The notes below the pieces were generated by a model. It saw only the letters and a list, made by a program, of their open reading frames with translations, was not told where the DNA came from and did no database searches. 64,000 bases of DNA from Phytoactinopolyspora mesophila (GTDB taxonomy: Bacteria; Actinomycetota; Actinomycetes; Jiangellales; Jiangellaceae), in contig NZ_WLZY01000014.1 in NCBI RefSeq assembly GCF_010122465.1, positions 62,001 to 126,000 on the forward strand, in the 5' to 3' direction. A program made the translations under genes and the position numbers. Position 1 is the stretch's first letter, and the number at the start of each line of letters is the position of its first letter. Positions 47,203 to 56,146 of this stretch are shown piece by piece.

Positions 47203-47354
47203 ACCGGAGATGGTATCTGGCATGTCCAAATACTGGTCCACTGGTTTCGAATTTCGAGAATTTGCGATGCGCGGAGACGAGCACCCGGGAGGAGTGGGAC
47301 GGGCGTCGTCCCTGCTTTGGGCGGCCGTTCAGGCCAGCCGGTACGCTGCGATGC

Positions 47355-48230
47355 GTGACTGCACCGCCGCTTCCGGGCTACCGGCACGTCTACTCGGGCA
47401 AAGTCCGTGACTTATACGAGCCCGAGGACGACAACAGCAGGCTGTTGATCGTCGCCAGCGACCGGATCTCCGCGTATGACTACGTGCTCGCTTCGCCGAT
47501 TCCCGACAAGGGACGCGTCCTCACCGCGATGTCGTTGTGGTGGTTCGAACAACTTGCCGATGTGCTGCCGAACCACGTCGTGTCCGCCGACGTTCCGGAC
47601 GCCGTGGCCGGGCGCGGCGTCCTGGTGGAAAAGCTCACGATGGTGCCGGTGGAGTGCATCGCACGTGGGTATCTGACCGGTTCCGGGCTGGTCGAGTACC
47701 GGCAGAGCGAAACCGTGAGCGGCATCGCGCTGCCGGCCGGTCTGGTCGACGGCTCCCGGCTCGACGAGCCGATCTTCACACCGACGACGAAGGCGGAGAT
47801 CGGCGAACACGACGAGAGCGTGGACTTCTCTTACGTGGAGAAGGCCGCCGGTACGGAACTCGCGAACAAGCTACGGCAGCTGACCCTGGAGATCTATTCA
47901 CGCGGTGAGGCGATTGCCCGTCAACGTGGCATCGTCCTCGCCGACACGAAGGTCGAGTTCGGACTGCGCGCCGACGGCACGGTGGTGCTGGCCGACGAAG
48001 TCCTGACGCCGGACTCCTCGCGGTTCTGGCCGCTCGACTCGTGGCAGCCGGGCCGCGCTCAGCCGTCGTTCGACAAGCAGTTCGTACGCGATTGGCTCAC
48101 CTCGGCATCGTCGGGCTGGAACCGCGCGAGCGGTGAGCCTCCTCCGCCGCTGCCCGATGAGATAGTGCAGCGCACCCGCGCGCGCTATGTCGAAGCCTAC
48201 GAGCGCCTGACCGGTCACGCGTTCGTTTGA
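47355..48230 (+). CDS. purC: SAICAR synthetase PurC
   Basis: 291 residues. YSGKVRDLYEPEDDNSRLLIVASDRISAYDYVL and VLVEKLTMVPVECIARGYLTGSGL are signature regions, and VLADTKVEFGLRADGTVVLADEVLTPDSSRFW completes the active site. It joins CAIR and aspartate in purine synthesis. GTG 47355 follows a -10-like TACGCT by 7 nt with no ribosome-binding site, so the message is probably leaderless. It leads the purC-purS-purQ-purL run. Confidence 0.96.
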   Translation: MTAPPLPGYRHVYSGKVRDLYEPEDDNSRLLIVASDRISAYDYVLASPIPDKGRVLTAMSLWWFEQLADVLPNHVVSADVPDAVAGRGVLVEKLTMVPVECIARGYLTGSGLVEYRQSETVSGIALPAGLVDGSRLDEPIFTPTTKAEIGEHDESVDFSYVEKAAGTELANKLRQLTLEIYSRGEAIARQRGIVLADTKVEFGLRADGTVVLADEVLTPDSSRFWPLDSWQPGRAQPSFDKQFVRDWLTSASSGWNRASGEPPPPLPDEIVQRTRARYVEAYERLTGHAFV

Positions 48231-48281
48231 CGTATCCTTGCTGTGCCCAAGTCTCTTAAGCCGCGCAAGGAGCGTCTGCCC

Positions 48282-48527
48282 GTGGCACGTGTCGTCGTCG
48301 ACGTCATGCTCAAGCCCGAAATCCTCGACCCTCAAGGCAAAGCCGTACACGGTGCCCTGAACCGCCTGGGCTTCGACGGTGTTGCCGCGGTGCGGCAGGG
48401 GAAGCGGTTCGAAATCGAACTCGAGGGGATAGCCACCCCTGAGGTGGTCGCAGAGATCGAGCGAGCCGCGTCCACGCTGCTTTCCAACCCGGTCATCGAA
48501 GACTTCTCGCTAAGAGTCGAACCGTGA
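48282..48527 (+). CDS. purS: Phosphoribosylformylglycinamidine synthase subunit PurS
   Basis: 81 residues, normal for Pur[22 protein letters not shown] and [20 protein letters not shown] define the family. It holds the PurL-PurQ complex together so that ammonia can pass between them. GTG 48282 has AAGGAG about 9 nt upstream; a longer frame from 48243 adds a non-conserved basic stretch. Confidence 0.95.
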   Translation: MARVVVDVMLKPEILDPQGKAVHGALNRLGFDGVAAVRQGKRFEIELEGIATPEVVAEIERAASTLLSNPVIEDFSLRVEP

Positions 48528-48542
48528 CCGCTGGTATCAGAG

Positions 48543-48582
48543 CGGCGAGGCGACAAGCGCGGGACGAACGAGGAGCCCGAGC
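48543..48582 (+). repeat. purQ leader, copy A of a duplicated leader
   Basis: The segment CGGCGAGGCGACAAGCG... ending GAGCGTGA at the purQ start is about 80% identical to the purL leader at 49261-49301, in the same position relative to the start codon. It contains the Shine-Dalgarno GAGGAG. Confidence 0.7.
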
Positions 48583-49254
48583 GTGAAAATCGGAGTCGTG
48601 ACTTTCCCAGGTTCGCTGGACGACAGCGATGCCATCCGCGCGGTGCGGATCGCCGCTGGCGACGCTGTCTCGCTGTGGCACGGAGACGCCGACCTCAAGG
48701 GTGTGGATGCGATAGTCCTGCCTGGTGGCTTCTCATACGGCGACTATCTGCGGTGCGGCGCGATCGCCCGGTTCGCCCCGATCATGGAGCCGCTGATCGA
48801 TGCCGCCCGGGGTGGCATGCCGGTGCTCGGGATCTGCAATGGCTTCCAGGTGCTGTGCGAAGCTCACCTCCTGCCGGGCGCTCTTGTGCGCAACGACCAC
48901 CGCAAGTTCGTCTGCCGTGACCAGAAGCTGCGGATCGAGGACGCCTCTACACCCTGGACCTCGGCCTACAGCGAGGGCCAGGAGATCGTCATCCCGTTGA
49001 AGAACGGTGAGGGTGGTTTCGTGGCCGACGATTTCACCCTCGACCGCCTCGAAGCCCAGGGACAGGTTGTCGCGCGATACCTCGACTGCAACCCCAACGG
49101 CTCGTACCGCGAGATCGCAGGTGTCCGCAATGAACGCGGCAACGTGGTCGGCCTGATGCCGCATCCGGAACACGCGGTCGAGGCGCTGACCGGGCCGAGC
49201 ACTGACGGTCTCGGCTTCTTCACCTCGGTACTGGAGTCGGTGCTGGCGGCATGA
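48583..49254 (+). CDS. purQ: Phosphoribosylformylglycinamidine synthase subunit PurQ (glutaminase)
   Basis: 223 residues, class-I glutamine amidotransferase. Catalytic Cys in [22 protein letters not shown] and the His/Glu pair in [13 protein letters not shown]. It releases ammonia from glutamine for PurL. GTG 48583 is preceded by GAGGAG in a leader that is nearly repeated before purL. Confidence 0.97.
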   Translation: MKIGVVTFPGSLDDSDAIRAVRIAAGDAVSLWHGDADLKGVDAIVLPGGFSYGDYLRCGAIARFAPIMEPLIDAARGGMPVLGICNGFQVLCEAHLLPGALVRNDHRKFVCRDQKLRIEDASTPWTSAYSEGQEIVIPLKNGEGGFVADDFTLDRLEAQGQVVARYLDCNPNGSYREIAGVRNERGNVVGLMPHPEHAVEALTGPSTDGLGFFTSVLESVLAA

Positions 49255-49260
49255 CCGGAA

Positions 49261-49301
49261 CGGCGAGGCGACGAGCGAGGGCCGAGTGAGGAGTTCCGAG
49301 C
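49261..49301 (+). repeat. purL leader, copy B of the duplicated leader
   Basis: CGGCGAGGCGACGAGCGAGG and the following bases up to the GTG of purL repeat the purQ leader (48543-48582) with about eight differences and a 1-nt length change. The Shine-Dalgarno GAGGAG is shared. Confidence 0.7.
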
Positions 49302-51563
49302 GTGACCATTGACACCGTTGACAACGCGACAAAGACACCTGACCTGGTTCAGCCGTGGAAAGAACTCGGTCTGAAGGAAGACGAGTACCAGCGCATCCGT
49401 GACATCCTCGGGCGCCGCCCGACCAGCTCCGAGCTGGCGATGTACAGCGTGATGTGGTCCGAGCACTGCTCGTACAAGTCGAGCAAGATGCATCTGCGCC
49501 GTTTCGGGGAACTCCAGCAGGAGACGCCGGTCGGCAAACTGCTCGCGGGTATCGGTGAGAACGCCGGCGTGGTCGACGTAGGACAGGGCTACGCGGTCAC
49601 GTTCAAGGTCGAGTCGCACAACCACCCGTCCTACGTCGAGCCGTATCAGGGCGCTGCTACCGGCGTCGGCGGCATCGTCCGCGACATCCTGGCGATGGGC
49701 GCCCGGCCGGTCGGCGTCATGGACTCGCTACGTTTCGGCCCGCTGGACGCGCCCGATACCCAGCGCGTCTTGCCGGGCGTCGTCGCCGGTGTCGGCGGCT
49801 ACGGCAACTGCCTAGGCCTGCCGAACGTCGGCGGCGAAGTGGTGTTCGATGCCTCGTATGCCGGCAATCCTCTGGTCAACGCGCTCTGTGTGGGTGTGAT
49901 GCGGCACGAAGACCTGCATCTCGCACACGCGTCGGGGCCGGGGAACCAGGTCATCCTCTACGGGGCGCGTACCGGCGGAGACGGTATCGGAGGTGTCTCC
50001 GTACTTGCCTCGGAGACGTTCGAGTCCGAGGGGCCGGCCAAGCGCCCCAGTGTTCAGGTCGGCGACCCTTTCATGGAGAAGCTGCTGATCGAGTGCACGC
50101 TGGAGCTGTTCGCCGAAGACCTCATCGCGGGCATCCAGGACCTCGGCGGTGCTGGCCTGTCATGCGCCACCTCCGAGCTGGCCAGTGCCGGCGACGGCGG
50201 CATGCACGTAGTCCTGGACCGGGTTCCGCTGCGAGACTCCACGCTTGCTCCCGAGGAGATCCTCATGAGCGAGTCGCAGGAACGGATGATGGCGGTCGTC
50301 GAGCCTGGCAACGTCGAGCGGTTCATGAAGATCTGCGCGAAATGGGATGTCCAGGCCGACGTCATCGGTGAGGTTGACGATTCCGACCGGCTGACTATCG
50401 AGTGGCGTGGTGAGACCGTCGTCGATGTGCCTCCACGCACCGTCGCCCACGAGGGCCCGGTCTACGAGCGTCCCTACGCGCGCCCGGACTGGCAGGACGA
50501 GCTGCAGGCGGCATCGCCGGCAGGACTGGCTCGACCGGCCGATGGTGACGAACTGCGCTCGACGCTGCTGCGGATGGTTGCCTCGCCGAACCTGTGCTCA
50601 CGGGCGTGGGTGACCGACCAGTACGACCGGTACGTGCTAGGCAACACCGTGCTGGCCCAGCCGGAGGACGCTGGTGTGCTGCGCATCGATGCCGAAACGG
50701 GCCTGGGTATCGCGATGTCGACCGACGCCAACGGGCGGTTCGCCAAGCTTGATCCCTATGCCGGGGCGCAGCTCGCGCTCGCTGAGGCCTACCGCAACGT
50801 GGCGGTCACGGGTGCTCGCCCAGTAGCGGTGACGAACTGCCTGAATTTCGGCTCGCCCGAGGACCCGGCGGTGATGTGGCAGTTCGCCGAGGCGGTGCGC
50901 GGCCTGGCTGATGGCTGCCAGGCCCTTGGTACGCCGGTCACGGGTGGAAACGTATCGCTGTACAACCAGACCGCGGAGACCGCGATCCACCCCACCCCGG
51001 TGGTGGGCGTGCTCGGCCTCCTCGATGACGTCAGCCGCCGGGTCCCCCATGGGTTCCAGACGCCTGGCCACATCATCTACCTGCTGGGCGACACCCGTGA
51101 CGAGTTCGGTGGTTCGGAGTGGGCCAACGTCGTCCACGGGCATCTCGGTGGGCTGCCGCCGGCGGTTGACCTCGGTGCGGAGAAGGCGCTGGCGGACATC
51201 CTGCGCAGCGCCGCGAGTGACGGAATGATCGCCGCCGCGCATGACGTGTCGGATGGCGGGGTCGCCCAAGCGCTCGTGGAGTCGGTATTGCGGCACGGCG
51301 TCGGTGCCCGGGTGTGGGCGCCGGCCGGGCTCGATCCGTTCGTCTTCCTCTTCTCGGAGTCCACGGCCCGGGCTATCGTCGCCGTGCCACACCCCGAAGA
51401 GGTTCGGTTCACCGGGATGTGCGGCGCGCGCGGATTCCCGTACGAGCGGATCGGCGTGGTCGACGACGAAGGTGTGCTGGACGTGCAGGGCCAGTTCAGT
51501 GTCGGACTGGATGAACTGCGCCGCGCACACGAGGAAACGCTCCCGGCGGCCTTCGGCGAATGA
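49302..51563 (+). CDS. purL: Phosphoribosylformylglycinamidine synthase subunit PurL (small form)
   Basis: 753 residues, the small-type PurL that needs separate PurS and PurQ, both present upstream. [45 protein letters not shown] and [24 protein letters not shown] are conserved; [15 protein letters not shown] marks the ATP-binding half. It makes FGAM from FGAR. GTG start at 49302. A long hairpin follows its stop. Confidence 0.97.
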   Translation: MTIDTVDNATKTPDLVQPWKELGLKEDEYQRIRDILGRRPTSSELAMYSVMWSEHCSYKSSKMHLRRFGELQQETPVGKLLAGIGENAGVVDVGQGYAVTFKVESHNHPSYVEPYQGAATGVGGIVRDILAMGARPVGVMDSLRFGPLDAPDTQRVLPGVVAGVGGYGNCLGLPNVGGEVVFDASYAGNPLVNALCVGVMRHEDLHLAHASGPGNQVILYGARTGGDGIGGVSVLASETFESEGPAKRPSVQVGDPFMEKLLIECTLELFAEDLIAGIQDLGGAGLSCATSELASAGDGGMHVVLDRVPLRDSTLAPEEILMSESQERMMAVVEPGNVERFMKICAKWDVQADVIGEVDDSDRLTIEWRGETVVDVPPRTVAHEGPVYERPYARPDWQDELQAASPAGLARPADGDELRSTLLRMVASPNLCSRAWVTDQYDRYVLGNTVLAQPEDAGVLRIDAETGLGIAMSTDANGRFAKLDPYAGAQLALAEAYRNVAVTGARPVAVTNCLNFGSPEDPAVMWQFAEAVRGLADGCQALGTPVTGGNVSLYNQTAETAIHPTPVVGVLGLLDDVSRRVPHGFQTPGHIIYLLGDTRDEFGGSEWANVVHGHLGGLPPAVDLGAEKALADILRSAASDGMIAAAHDVSDGGVAQALVESVLRHGVGARVWAPAGLDPFVFLFSESTARAIVAVPHPEEVRFTGMCGARGFPYERIGVVDDEGVLDVQGQFSVGLDELRRAHEETLPAAFGE

Positions 51564-51570
51564 CGCCTCC

Positions 51571-51626
51571 TTGATCATTGTCCTCCTTTAGGTGTGATAG
51601 CGCCTAAAGAAGGACAATGATCAAGC
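51571..51626. terminator. Long interrupted hairpin between convergent purL and the MFS operon
   Basis: CTTGATCATTGTCCT (51571-51585) pairs exactly with 51612-51626, and CTTTAGG (51587-51593) with CCTAAAG (51604-51610), each side separated by one unpaired base. The 22-bp stem lies 7 nt after purL and runs into the last codons of the small minus-strand gene, so it likely terminates both transcripts. Confidence 0.75.
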
Positions 51627-51803
51627 TCGGCATGCACGTGCCAGTTCGACGAGCTTCGCGGCGAGGCGGGCACGTCGCCGTTCGCGCCGTAGCAACCGGC
51701 GTTCGAGGCGTCGTTTCTCGGCGGCGATGTGCCGCAGCCCGGCGTCGTGAAGGTCGCGTGTGCGCTCTCGGTGCAGGCGCTGGTAGTCGTGGAAGTGCGT
51801 CAT
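51621..51803 (-). CDS. Tiny Arg-rich protein translationally coupled to the MFS transporter gene
   Basis: 60 residues: MTHFHDYQRLHRERTRDLHD, then an almost continuous basic helix (EKRRLERRLLRRERRRARLAAK). ATG 51803 overlaps the MFS stop (ATGA) and has GGAAAG 5 nt upstream. About a third of its residues are Arg or Lys. It has no membrane segment and matches no family I can name. It could bind nucleic acid or an acidic partner, or assist the transporter. Confidence 0.65.
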   Translation of the reverse strand: MTHFHDYQRLHRERTRDLHDAGLRHIAAEKRRLERRLLRRERRRARLAAKLVELARACRA

Positions 51804-53149
51804 AGGCTTTCCGATCTCTCCGCGGCTGCTCTCGCCGCGTCGATCTGTGCGGTGTTGATCCGAGGCAGGGCGTAGACCAGCAGGACGACATGGATCGCCG
51901 CGGCGAGCAGGAACGGCGCGCGCAGTGCCCATTCCCGGCCGAACAAGGGCTCGCCGATCGTCACGACCACACCACCCAGCAAACTGCCGAGCGAGATAGT
52001 TCCCCATCCGAAGAACCGGTAGACCGAGTTGACGCGTCCGAGCAGATGATCGGGGATGATCGTCTGGCGCAACGAGACGGTGATGATGTTCCACAGGACG
52101 ATCAAGAATCCTGTCCCGGTCATGATCACCCATACTGCCGCGCCGATCGAGAGCAGCCCGATGACGCCGAGGCCGGCGCCCATCCCGATCATGGACACGA
52201 ACAAGGACGTGCCAGGCCCCAGCCGCCGGCTGACCCGGTCGGCGAGCAGTGAGCCGGCTACCGCCCCGGCGGCCCCACCGGTCAGCAACAGGCCGAAGCG
52301 CCCGGCGTCGAGATCGAGTATCTCCTGGGCGAAGAGCACCATGATGGCCATGCAGGTGGCCGACATCGCGTTGAGCCCGCCCAGAATGATCGCGAGCGAC
52401 CGGAGCAACTGATGGTTCCACAGCCAGCGGAACCCTTCGCCGATCTCGGCCCGCCAGGCGATCTGTCCACTCGTGGTCTGGCCTTTGGGGACGAAGGTTC
52501 CGGCGAGGGCGAAGACCAGGGCCGCCGCTACCGCGAACGTGCCGGCGTTGATGACGAACGGCAGCGCGAAGGCGACGCCCAGCAGGACGCCGGCGAGGGG
52601 CGGGCCGATGAAGTTGTTCATCACCGTCTCTGCGCCCCACATCCGGCCGTTGGCCTTCTCCAACCGGTCTTTGGCGACGATCGACGGCAGTAATGTCTGA
52701 GCGGAGTTGTCTCTGAGCACTTCGGCGAAGCCGATCAACAGGGCGGTCAGGTACAACAGTCCCAGGAGCAGGCCGGCATTGCCCGGCGGGCTCGCCGTGC
52801 CGTCGGCGATGTCTTCTGGCATGGAAAGGCTGCCCTGGTTGGCGAAGACCAGGACGGCGAAGGCGAACATCGCGATACTGCGCGCCACATCCATCAAGGC
52901 CACCAGCCGGCGCCGGTCGAAGCGGTCGGTGATGACGCCGGCGGGAAGTGAGAACAGCAGCCAGGGCAACCGGGTGGCTAGGGTGACCAGAGCGATCTGG
53001 AGGGGATCGCGCGTGATGGCCGAGGCCAGCCACGGCACGGCGACGGTCATCAGGCCGTCTCCGAGATTGGAGACGGTGGTGGCGGAGAACAGTCGCCAGT
53101 AGTTCGTCCCGAGCCGTTGGCGGGGAGGCTTGGCGGCGACGGAACTCAT
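51800..53149 (-). CDS. MFS transporter (MFS_3/enterobactin-exporter-like, drug-efflux type)
   Basis: 449 residues, about 12 membrane segments. NYWRLFSATTVSNLGDGLMTVAVPWLA and PAGVITDRFDRRRLVALMDVARS (the loop 2-3 motif) place it with MFS_3 efflux proteins such as macrolide or siderophore exporters. Substrate unknown. Its start overlaps the regulator stop and its stop overlaps the small Arg-rich gene, each by 4 nt, so all three form one tight operon. Confidence 0.9.
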   Translation of the reverse strand: MSSVAAKPPRQRLGTNYWRLFSATTVSNLGDGLMTVAVPWLASAITRDPLQIALVTLATRLPWLLFSLPAGVITDRFDRRRLVALMDVARSIAMFAFAVLVFANQGSLSMPEDIADGTASPPGNAGLLLGLLYLTALLIGFAEVLRDNSAQTLLPSIVAKDRLEKANGRMWGAETVMNNFIGPPLAGVLLGVAFALPFVINAGTFAVAAALVFALAGTFVPKGQTTSGQIAWRAEIGEGFRWLWNHQLLRSLAIILGGLNAMSATCMAIMVLFAQEILDLDAGRFGLLLTGGAAGAVAGSLLADRVSRRLGPGTSLFVSMIGMGAGLGVIGLLSIGAAVWVIMTGTGFLIVLWNIITVSLRQTIIPDHLLGRVNSVYRFFGWGTISLGSLLGGVVVTIGEPLFGREWALRAPFLLAAAIHVVLLVYALPRINTAQIDAARAAAERSESL

Positions 53150-53778
53150 GGGAGCTGCTCGGGGGCAGCGCCGGACACGTGGTCGGGCTCGGGAAGACGC
53201 TTGCGACTCGTGGGGTAGATACCGGCGACGAAACCGTAGGTGACGTCACCGCCCCGTGGCTCACCGGCGAATTCCATGATGAGTTCGTTGATGCGCTGGC
53301 TCCATTCCTCGGCCCGCTCGGCCGGGATACGCGCGTATCTGGCGTTGGCATTAAGCGGCAGATCGGTATCGGCTGGTACCTCGGCGATCTCGGTAGCCGC
53401 TGTCGACAGGATCTGTTGTGGAACGGTGGCCGCCTCGCCCGCCTTCTGGAAGATGAAGACGCGGGCGGTGCGGCCGTAGTACTTGGCTTCGAGCGCACGT
53501 ACCCGCTTGGTGCGCACGACGCGAACCAAGCCGGCATCTTCGAGCACTTTGAGGTGGTGGCCCACGGTGCCCTTCGGCTTTTCGAGGGCAATCGCCAGGT
53601 CAGACGTGGTGGCCGCGCGCTCGAGAAGCAGGCCGACGATCGCCTGGCGGGTCTGTTCGAACAGGGCGCGGTATTGATCCGGCCGGCTGAGAGAGAGCTG
53701 CTCGTCGAGCGGATAGTCCGGAGTCGGGGGCTGCCCTGGAACCGAAGTATGGTCTGGAGTTCCCGTATGGTCGGCCAT
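53146..53778 (-). CDS. ArsR-like winged-helix transcriptional regulator
   Basis: 210 residues. The HTH is ALFEQTRQAIVGLLLERAATTSDLAIALEKPKGTVGHHLKVLEDAGLVRVVRTKRVR, followed by a Tyr-containing wing (EAKYYGRTARVFIF) and a C-terminal region of about 100 residues that could sense a ligand. The first 27 residues are low-complexity (Pro/Thr/Asp) and are encoded by operator repeats. No ribosome-binding site precedes ATG 53778. It very likely represses itself and the MFS gene. Confidence 0.88.
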   Translation of the reverse strand: MADHTGTPDHTSVPGQPPTPDYPLDEQLSLSRPDQYRALFEQTRQAIVGLLLERAATTSDLAIALEKPKGTVGHHLKVLEDAGLVRVVRTKRVRALEAKYYGRTARVFIFQKAGEAATVPQQILSTAATEIAEVPADTDLPLNANARYARIPAERAEEWSQRINELIMEFAGEPRGGDVTYGFVAGIYPTSRKRLPEPDHVSGAAPEQLP

Positions 53779-53806
53779 AACAATATGGTCGGCAAATCCC
53801 GACCAA
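53748..53806. promoter_or_regulatory. Operator array with 18-bp period at the regulator start
   Basis: TATGGTC occurs at 53748, 53766 and 53784, exactly 18 bp apart; the last two share the 10-mer TATGGTCGGC. A converging half site CCGACCAATA (53799-53808) makes an inverted repeat with the third copy. The array spans the start codon and first ten codons of the regulator gene. Confidence 0.6.
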
Positions 53807-53890
53807 TAGTCAAGGTGCGTGCCTCTCGTGGTTGCACGGGATGGCCGGGCGGGCGGGGCTCCTCGTGCGCTGGACCGTTAGCGTATTGCC

Positions 53891-54682
53891 GTGGTGAAAC
53901 GAATCGACCCCGGTAAAGCCTGGGACGCGTACCAGGCCGGGCATGAGGCATTACGTGGCTGGCTCGAGCGGCTGCCTGAGCCGGAGTGGGCTCGCGCGAG
54001 CGAGCTGCCGGGGTGGACGATGGCGGATCTGGCCGCCCACATCGGTATGGTCGCCGATTCGATCGACGCCCTGTCTGTTGCCCCGCGTGGTGAAAATCCC
54101 AAGACTATCGGCGGGTATGTCAGTGGATACGAAGCCGCCGCGGAATCCGTTGCGGACATGACCCGTGCCATAGGTGACAAGGTGGGCCGGGGGCCGAGCG
54201 AAATCCTGGCGGTCATAGACGAGCGGTTCGGTGCGGCGGTCAGTCGTGTCCAGGAGGTCGGTTTGTCGGACCAGGTGGTGCTGGCCAGGCGGGGGCCGAT
54301 TCGCCTCGGCGACTTCCTGCTGACGAGAGTGATCGAAATCGTCGTGCATGCGGACGACTTCACCCGCTCGCTGCCCACCGCTCGGGCCGCGGTTCTGCCG
54401 CGCGACGCCCAGCGGCTGGCCGTGCGGGCTCTGTTGGGCATACTCGCCGAGCGGGCCCCAGGGCGCACGGTCGAGGTCCGGGTGCCGCCGCATGCGGCGG
54501 TCCAATGTGTCGAAGGGCCCCGTCACACCCGGGGCACGCCACCGAACGTCGTCGAGATGGAGCCGTTGACCTGGATCCGGCTGGCGGCAGGGAGGTCCAC
54601 CTGGGGGACGGAGGTGGAGTCGGGGCGCGTTGCTGCCAGTGGTGAGCGTGCGGATCTCAGTGCGCATCTTCCCGTGTTCTAG
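53891..54682 (+). CDS. TIGR03083/maleylpyruvate isomerase-type (DinB-fold) protein with C-terminal SCP-like domain
   Basis: 263 residues. WDAYQAGHEALRGWLERLPEPEWARASELPGWTMADLAAHIGMVADSI is the mycothiol-dependent maleylpyruvate isomerase N-terminal type, with the metal-binding His pattern (HIGMV; VIEIVVHADDFTRSL). The last 90 residues resemble a sterol-carrier-like domain. In actinobacteria such genes often follow purL. The reaction is unknown. GTG 53891, immediately followed by another GTG. Confidence 0.82.
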   Translation: MVKRIDPGKAWDAYQAGHEALRGWLERLPEPEWARASELPGWTMADLAAHIGMVADSIDALSVAPRGENPKTIGGYVSGYEAAAESVADMTRAIGDKVGRGPSEILAVIDERFGAAVSRVQEVGLSDQVVLARRGPIRLGDFLLTRVIEIVVHADDFTRSLPTARAAVLPRDAQRLAVRALLGILAERAPGRTVEVRVPPHAAVQCVEGPRHTRGTPPNVVEMEPLTWIRLAAGRSTWGTEVESGRVAASGERADLSAHLPVF

Positions 54683-54713
54683 TGGCGAGCCGGCCAGGAC
54701 ACTTGGCATATCG

Positions 54714-54729
54714 GGGAACATATGTTCGA
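54714..54729. promoter_or_regulatory. LexA-type SOS box upstream of the radical SAM gene
   Basis: GGGAACATATGTTCGA matches the actinobacterial LexA box TCGAAC-N4-GTTCGA at 10 of its 12 defined positions, missing only the first two. It ends 7 nt before the ATG, so LexA would cover the promoter or start of transcription. Confidence 0.65.
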
Positions 54730-54736
54730 ATGAAGT

Positions 54737-55789
54737 ATGCGATGGGAGACGCAATCGCTCGAGATCGAAGCCGACGGCGCACTGCCTGGTCTGCAACGCA
54801 TACCCGGCTTGGTGCGCAGCGTCACCACGCCCGACTTCGCCGGCGTCACCTTCCACGAGGTGTTGGCCCGTAGCGTCCTCAACGAGGTACCCGCCAGCTC
54901 TGACGTGCCGTTCCGCTGGACGGTCAACCCGTACCGCGGATGCACCCATTCATGCCGGTATTGCTTCGCCCGCCGTACTCACGAATGGCTCGACTTCGAC
55001 GCCGGACGAGACTTCGACTCAGAGATCGTCGTGAAGGTCAACGCGCCTGAGTTGCTGGCCCGTGAGGTAGCCCGGAAGTCGTGGTCGCGCGATCACGTGG
55101 CGCTGGGTACCAATACCGACCCGTATCAACGGGCCGAGGGGCGCTACAAGCTGATGCCGGGCATCATCCGTGCGCTGGCCGGATCCGGAACGCCGTTCTC
55201 CATCCTGACCAAGGGCCCGCTGCTCAAGCGTGACCTTCCGTTGCTGGTCGATGCGTCGGCCACAGTCGAGGTCGGACTGGCGGTGTCCATCGCCATCCTC
55301 GACGATCAGCTGCACCAGAGTGTCGAACCTGGAATCCCGTCGCCCCGCGCGCGTATGTCTCTGGTTCGTGCCATCCGTGAGGCGGGATTCCACTGTTCAG
55401 TCTTGTTGGCTCCCGTCTTGCCGTGGCTGACGGACTCCGCTGAGCAACTCGACGAGATCGTCAGCCGCCTTGCCGCGGCGGGAGCCAGCCGAGTCACCAT
55501 GATCCCGCTGCATCTACGCCCGGGTGCTCGTCAGTGGTTCATGCGATGGCTCCAGGACGAACACCCCGCTTTGGTGCCCCGCTATCAGCAGCTTTATGGC
55601 CGCGGCGCGTATGTGCCCGCGGGTTACAAAGAAGAGCTCAGCGCCCGGCTGAGACCCATCCTGCAGCGCCACGACCTGGATCGTCGACGCACGGTCACGG
55701 CCGCGGCCGGCTTCCGCGGAACTCGACCGGCGCGGGTGGACGAACAACTCTCCGCGACGCCGGTCGCCGGTCAGTTACGCCTCTACTGA
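54737..55789 (+). CDS. Rv2578c-family radical SAM protein
   Basis: 350 residues. The radical SAM [4Fe-4S] motif CTHSCRYCFARRTHEWLDFD lies near residue 71, with NPYRGC before it; ALGTNTDPYQRAEGRYKLM and SILTKGPLLKRDLPLL are family-specific. The family (also called spore-photoproduct-lyase-related or Rv2578c-like) has no proven substrate. ATG 54737 directly follows a LexA-type box, consistent with a DNA-damage role. Confidence 0.92.
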   Translation: MRWETQSLEIEADGALPGLQRIPGLVRSVTTPDFAGVTFHEVLARSVLNEVPASSDVPFRWTVNPYRGCTHSCRYCFARRTHEWLDFDAGRDFDSEIVVKVNAPELLAREVARKSWSRDHVALGTNTDPYQRAEGRYKLMPGIIRALAGSGTPFSILTKGPLLKRDLPLLVDASATVEVGLAVSIAILDDQLHQSVEPGIPSPRARMSLVRAIREAGFHCSVLLAPVLPWLTDSAEQLDEIVSRLAAAGASRVTMIPLHLRPGARQWFMRWLQDEHPALVPRYQQLYGRGAYVPAGYKEELSARLRPILQRHDLDRRRTVTAAAGFRGTRPARVDEQLSATPVAGQLRLY

Positions 55790-55915
55790 TCCGGACCAGC
55801 CGGAGCAGCAGGGGCGATCTGATCCGGCGAAATCGTCCCTCGAACGCGGCTGTCCAGGGCACGGGGTAGCGTGACAAGATCTGATTCACGGTTCGTTTCT
55901 CGTTGGAGGTTTCCG

Positions 55916-56119
55916 ATGCGTCTGGTCAGGCGTACACGTCGTCTTATGCTCTCCGCCGCCTTCGGCGTCGCTGGTGTCGGATTGGTAGCCGGTCCGGCTG
56001 CTGCGAATGCTGGCGGCCCGCTGCCGGACACCGGTTCGTCTCCGCTGCCCTGGATCATCGGCGCCATCGTCGTGCTCGGTCTGGGTGGCGGTCTGTACGC
56101 CCTGTCCCGGCGGAAGTAG
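55916..56119 (+). CDS. 67-residue minimal LPXTG-motif protein
   Basis: A signal peptide (MRLVRRTRRLMLSAAFGVAG... ending AAANA) is followed almost at once by LPDTG, a hydrophobic segment (WIIGAIVVLGLGGGLYAL) and the basic tail SRRK, which is a full sortase signal. If cleaved at both sites, only about seven residues (GGPLPDT) would be anchored to the wall. ATG 55916 has GGAGG 7 nt upstream. It sits between the radical SAM gene and the nuclease gene, 27 nt before the latter. Confidence 0.8.
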   Translation: MRLVRRTRRLMLSAAFGVAGVGLVAGPAAANAGGPLPDTGSSPLPWIIGAIVVLGLGGGLYALSRRK

Positions 56120-56146
56120 ACCCGGTTCTACCGGTCCGCCGCGCGA

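Noticed and set aside
51621-53951. A 776-codon minus-strand frame joining the regulator, MFS and small-protein region
   Set aside because: It is out of frame with the MFS and regulator genes. Only its last 60 codons, from ATG 51803, are supported as a gene.
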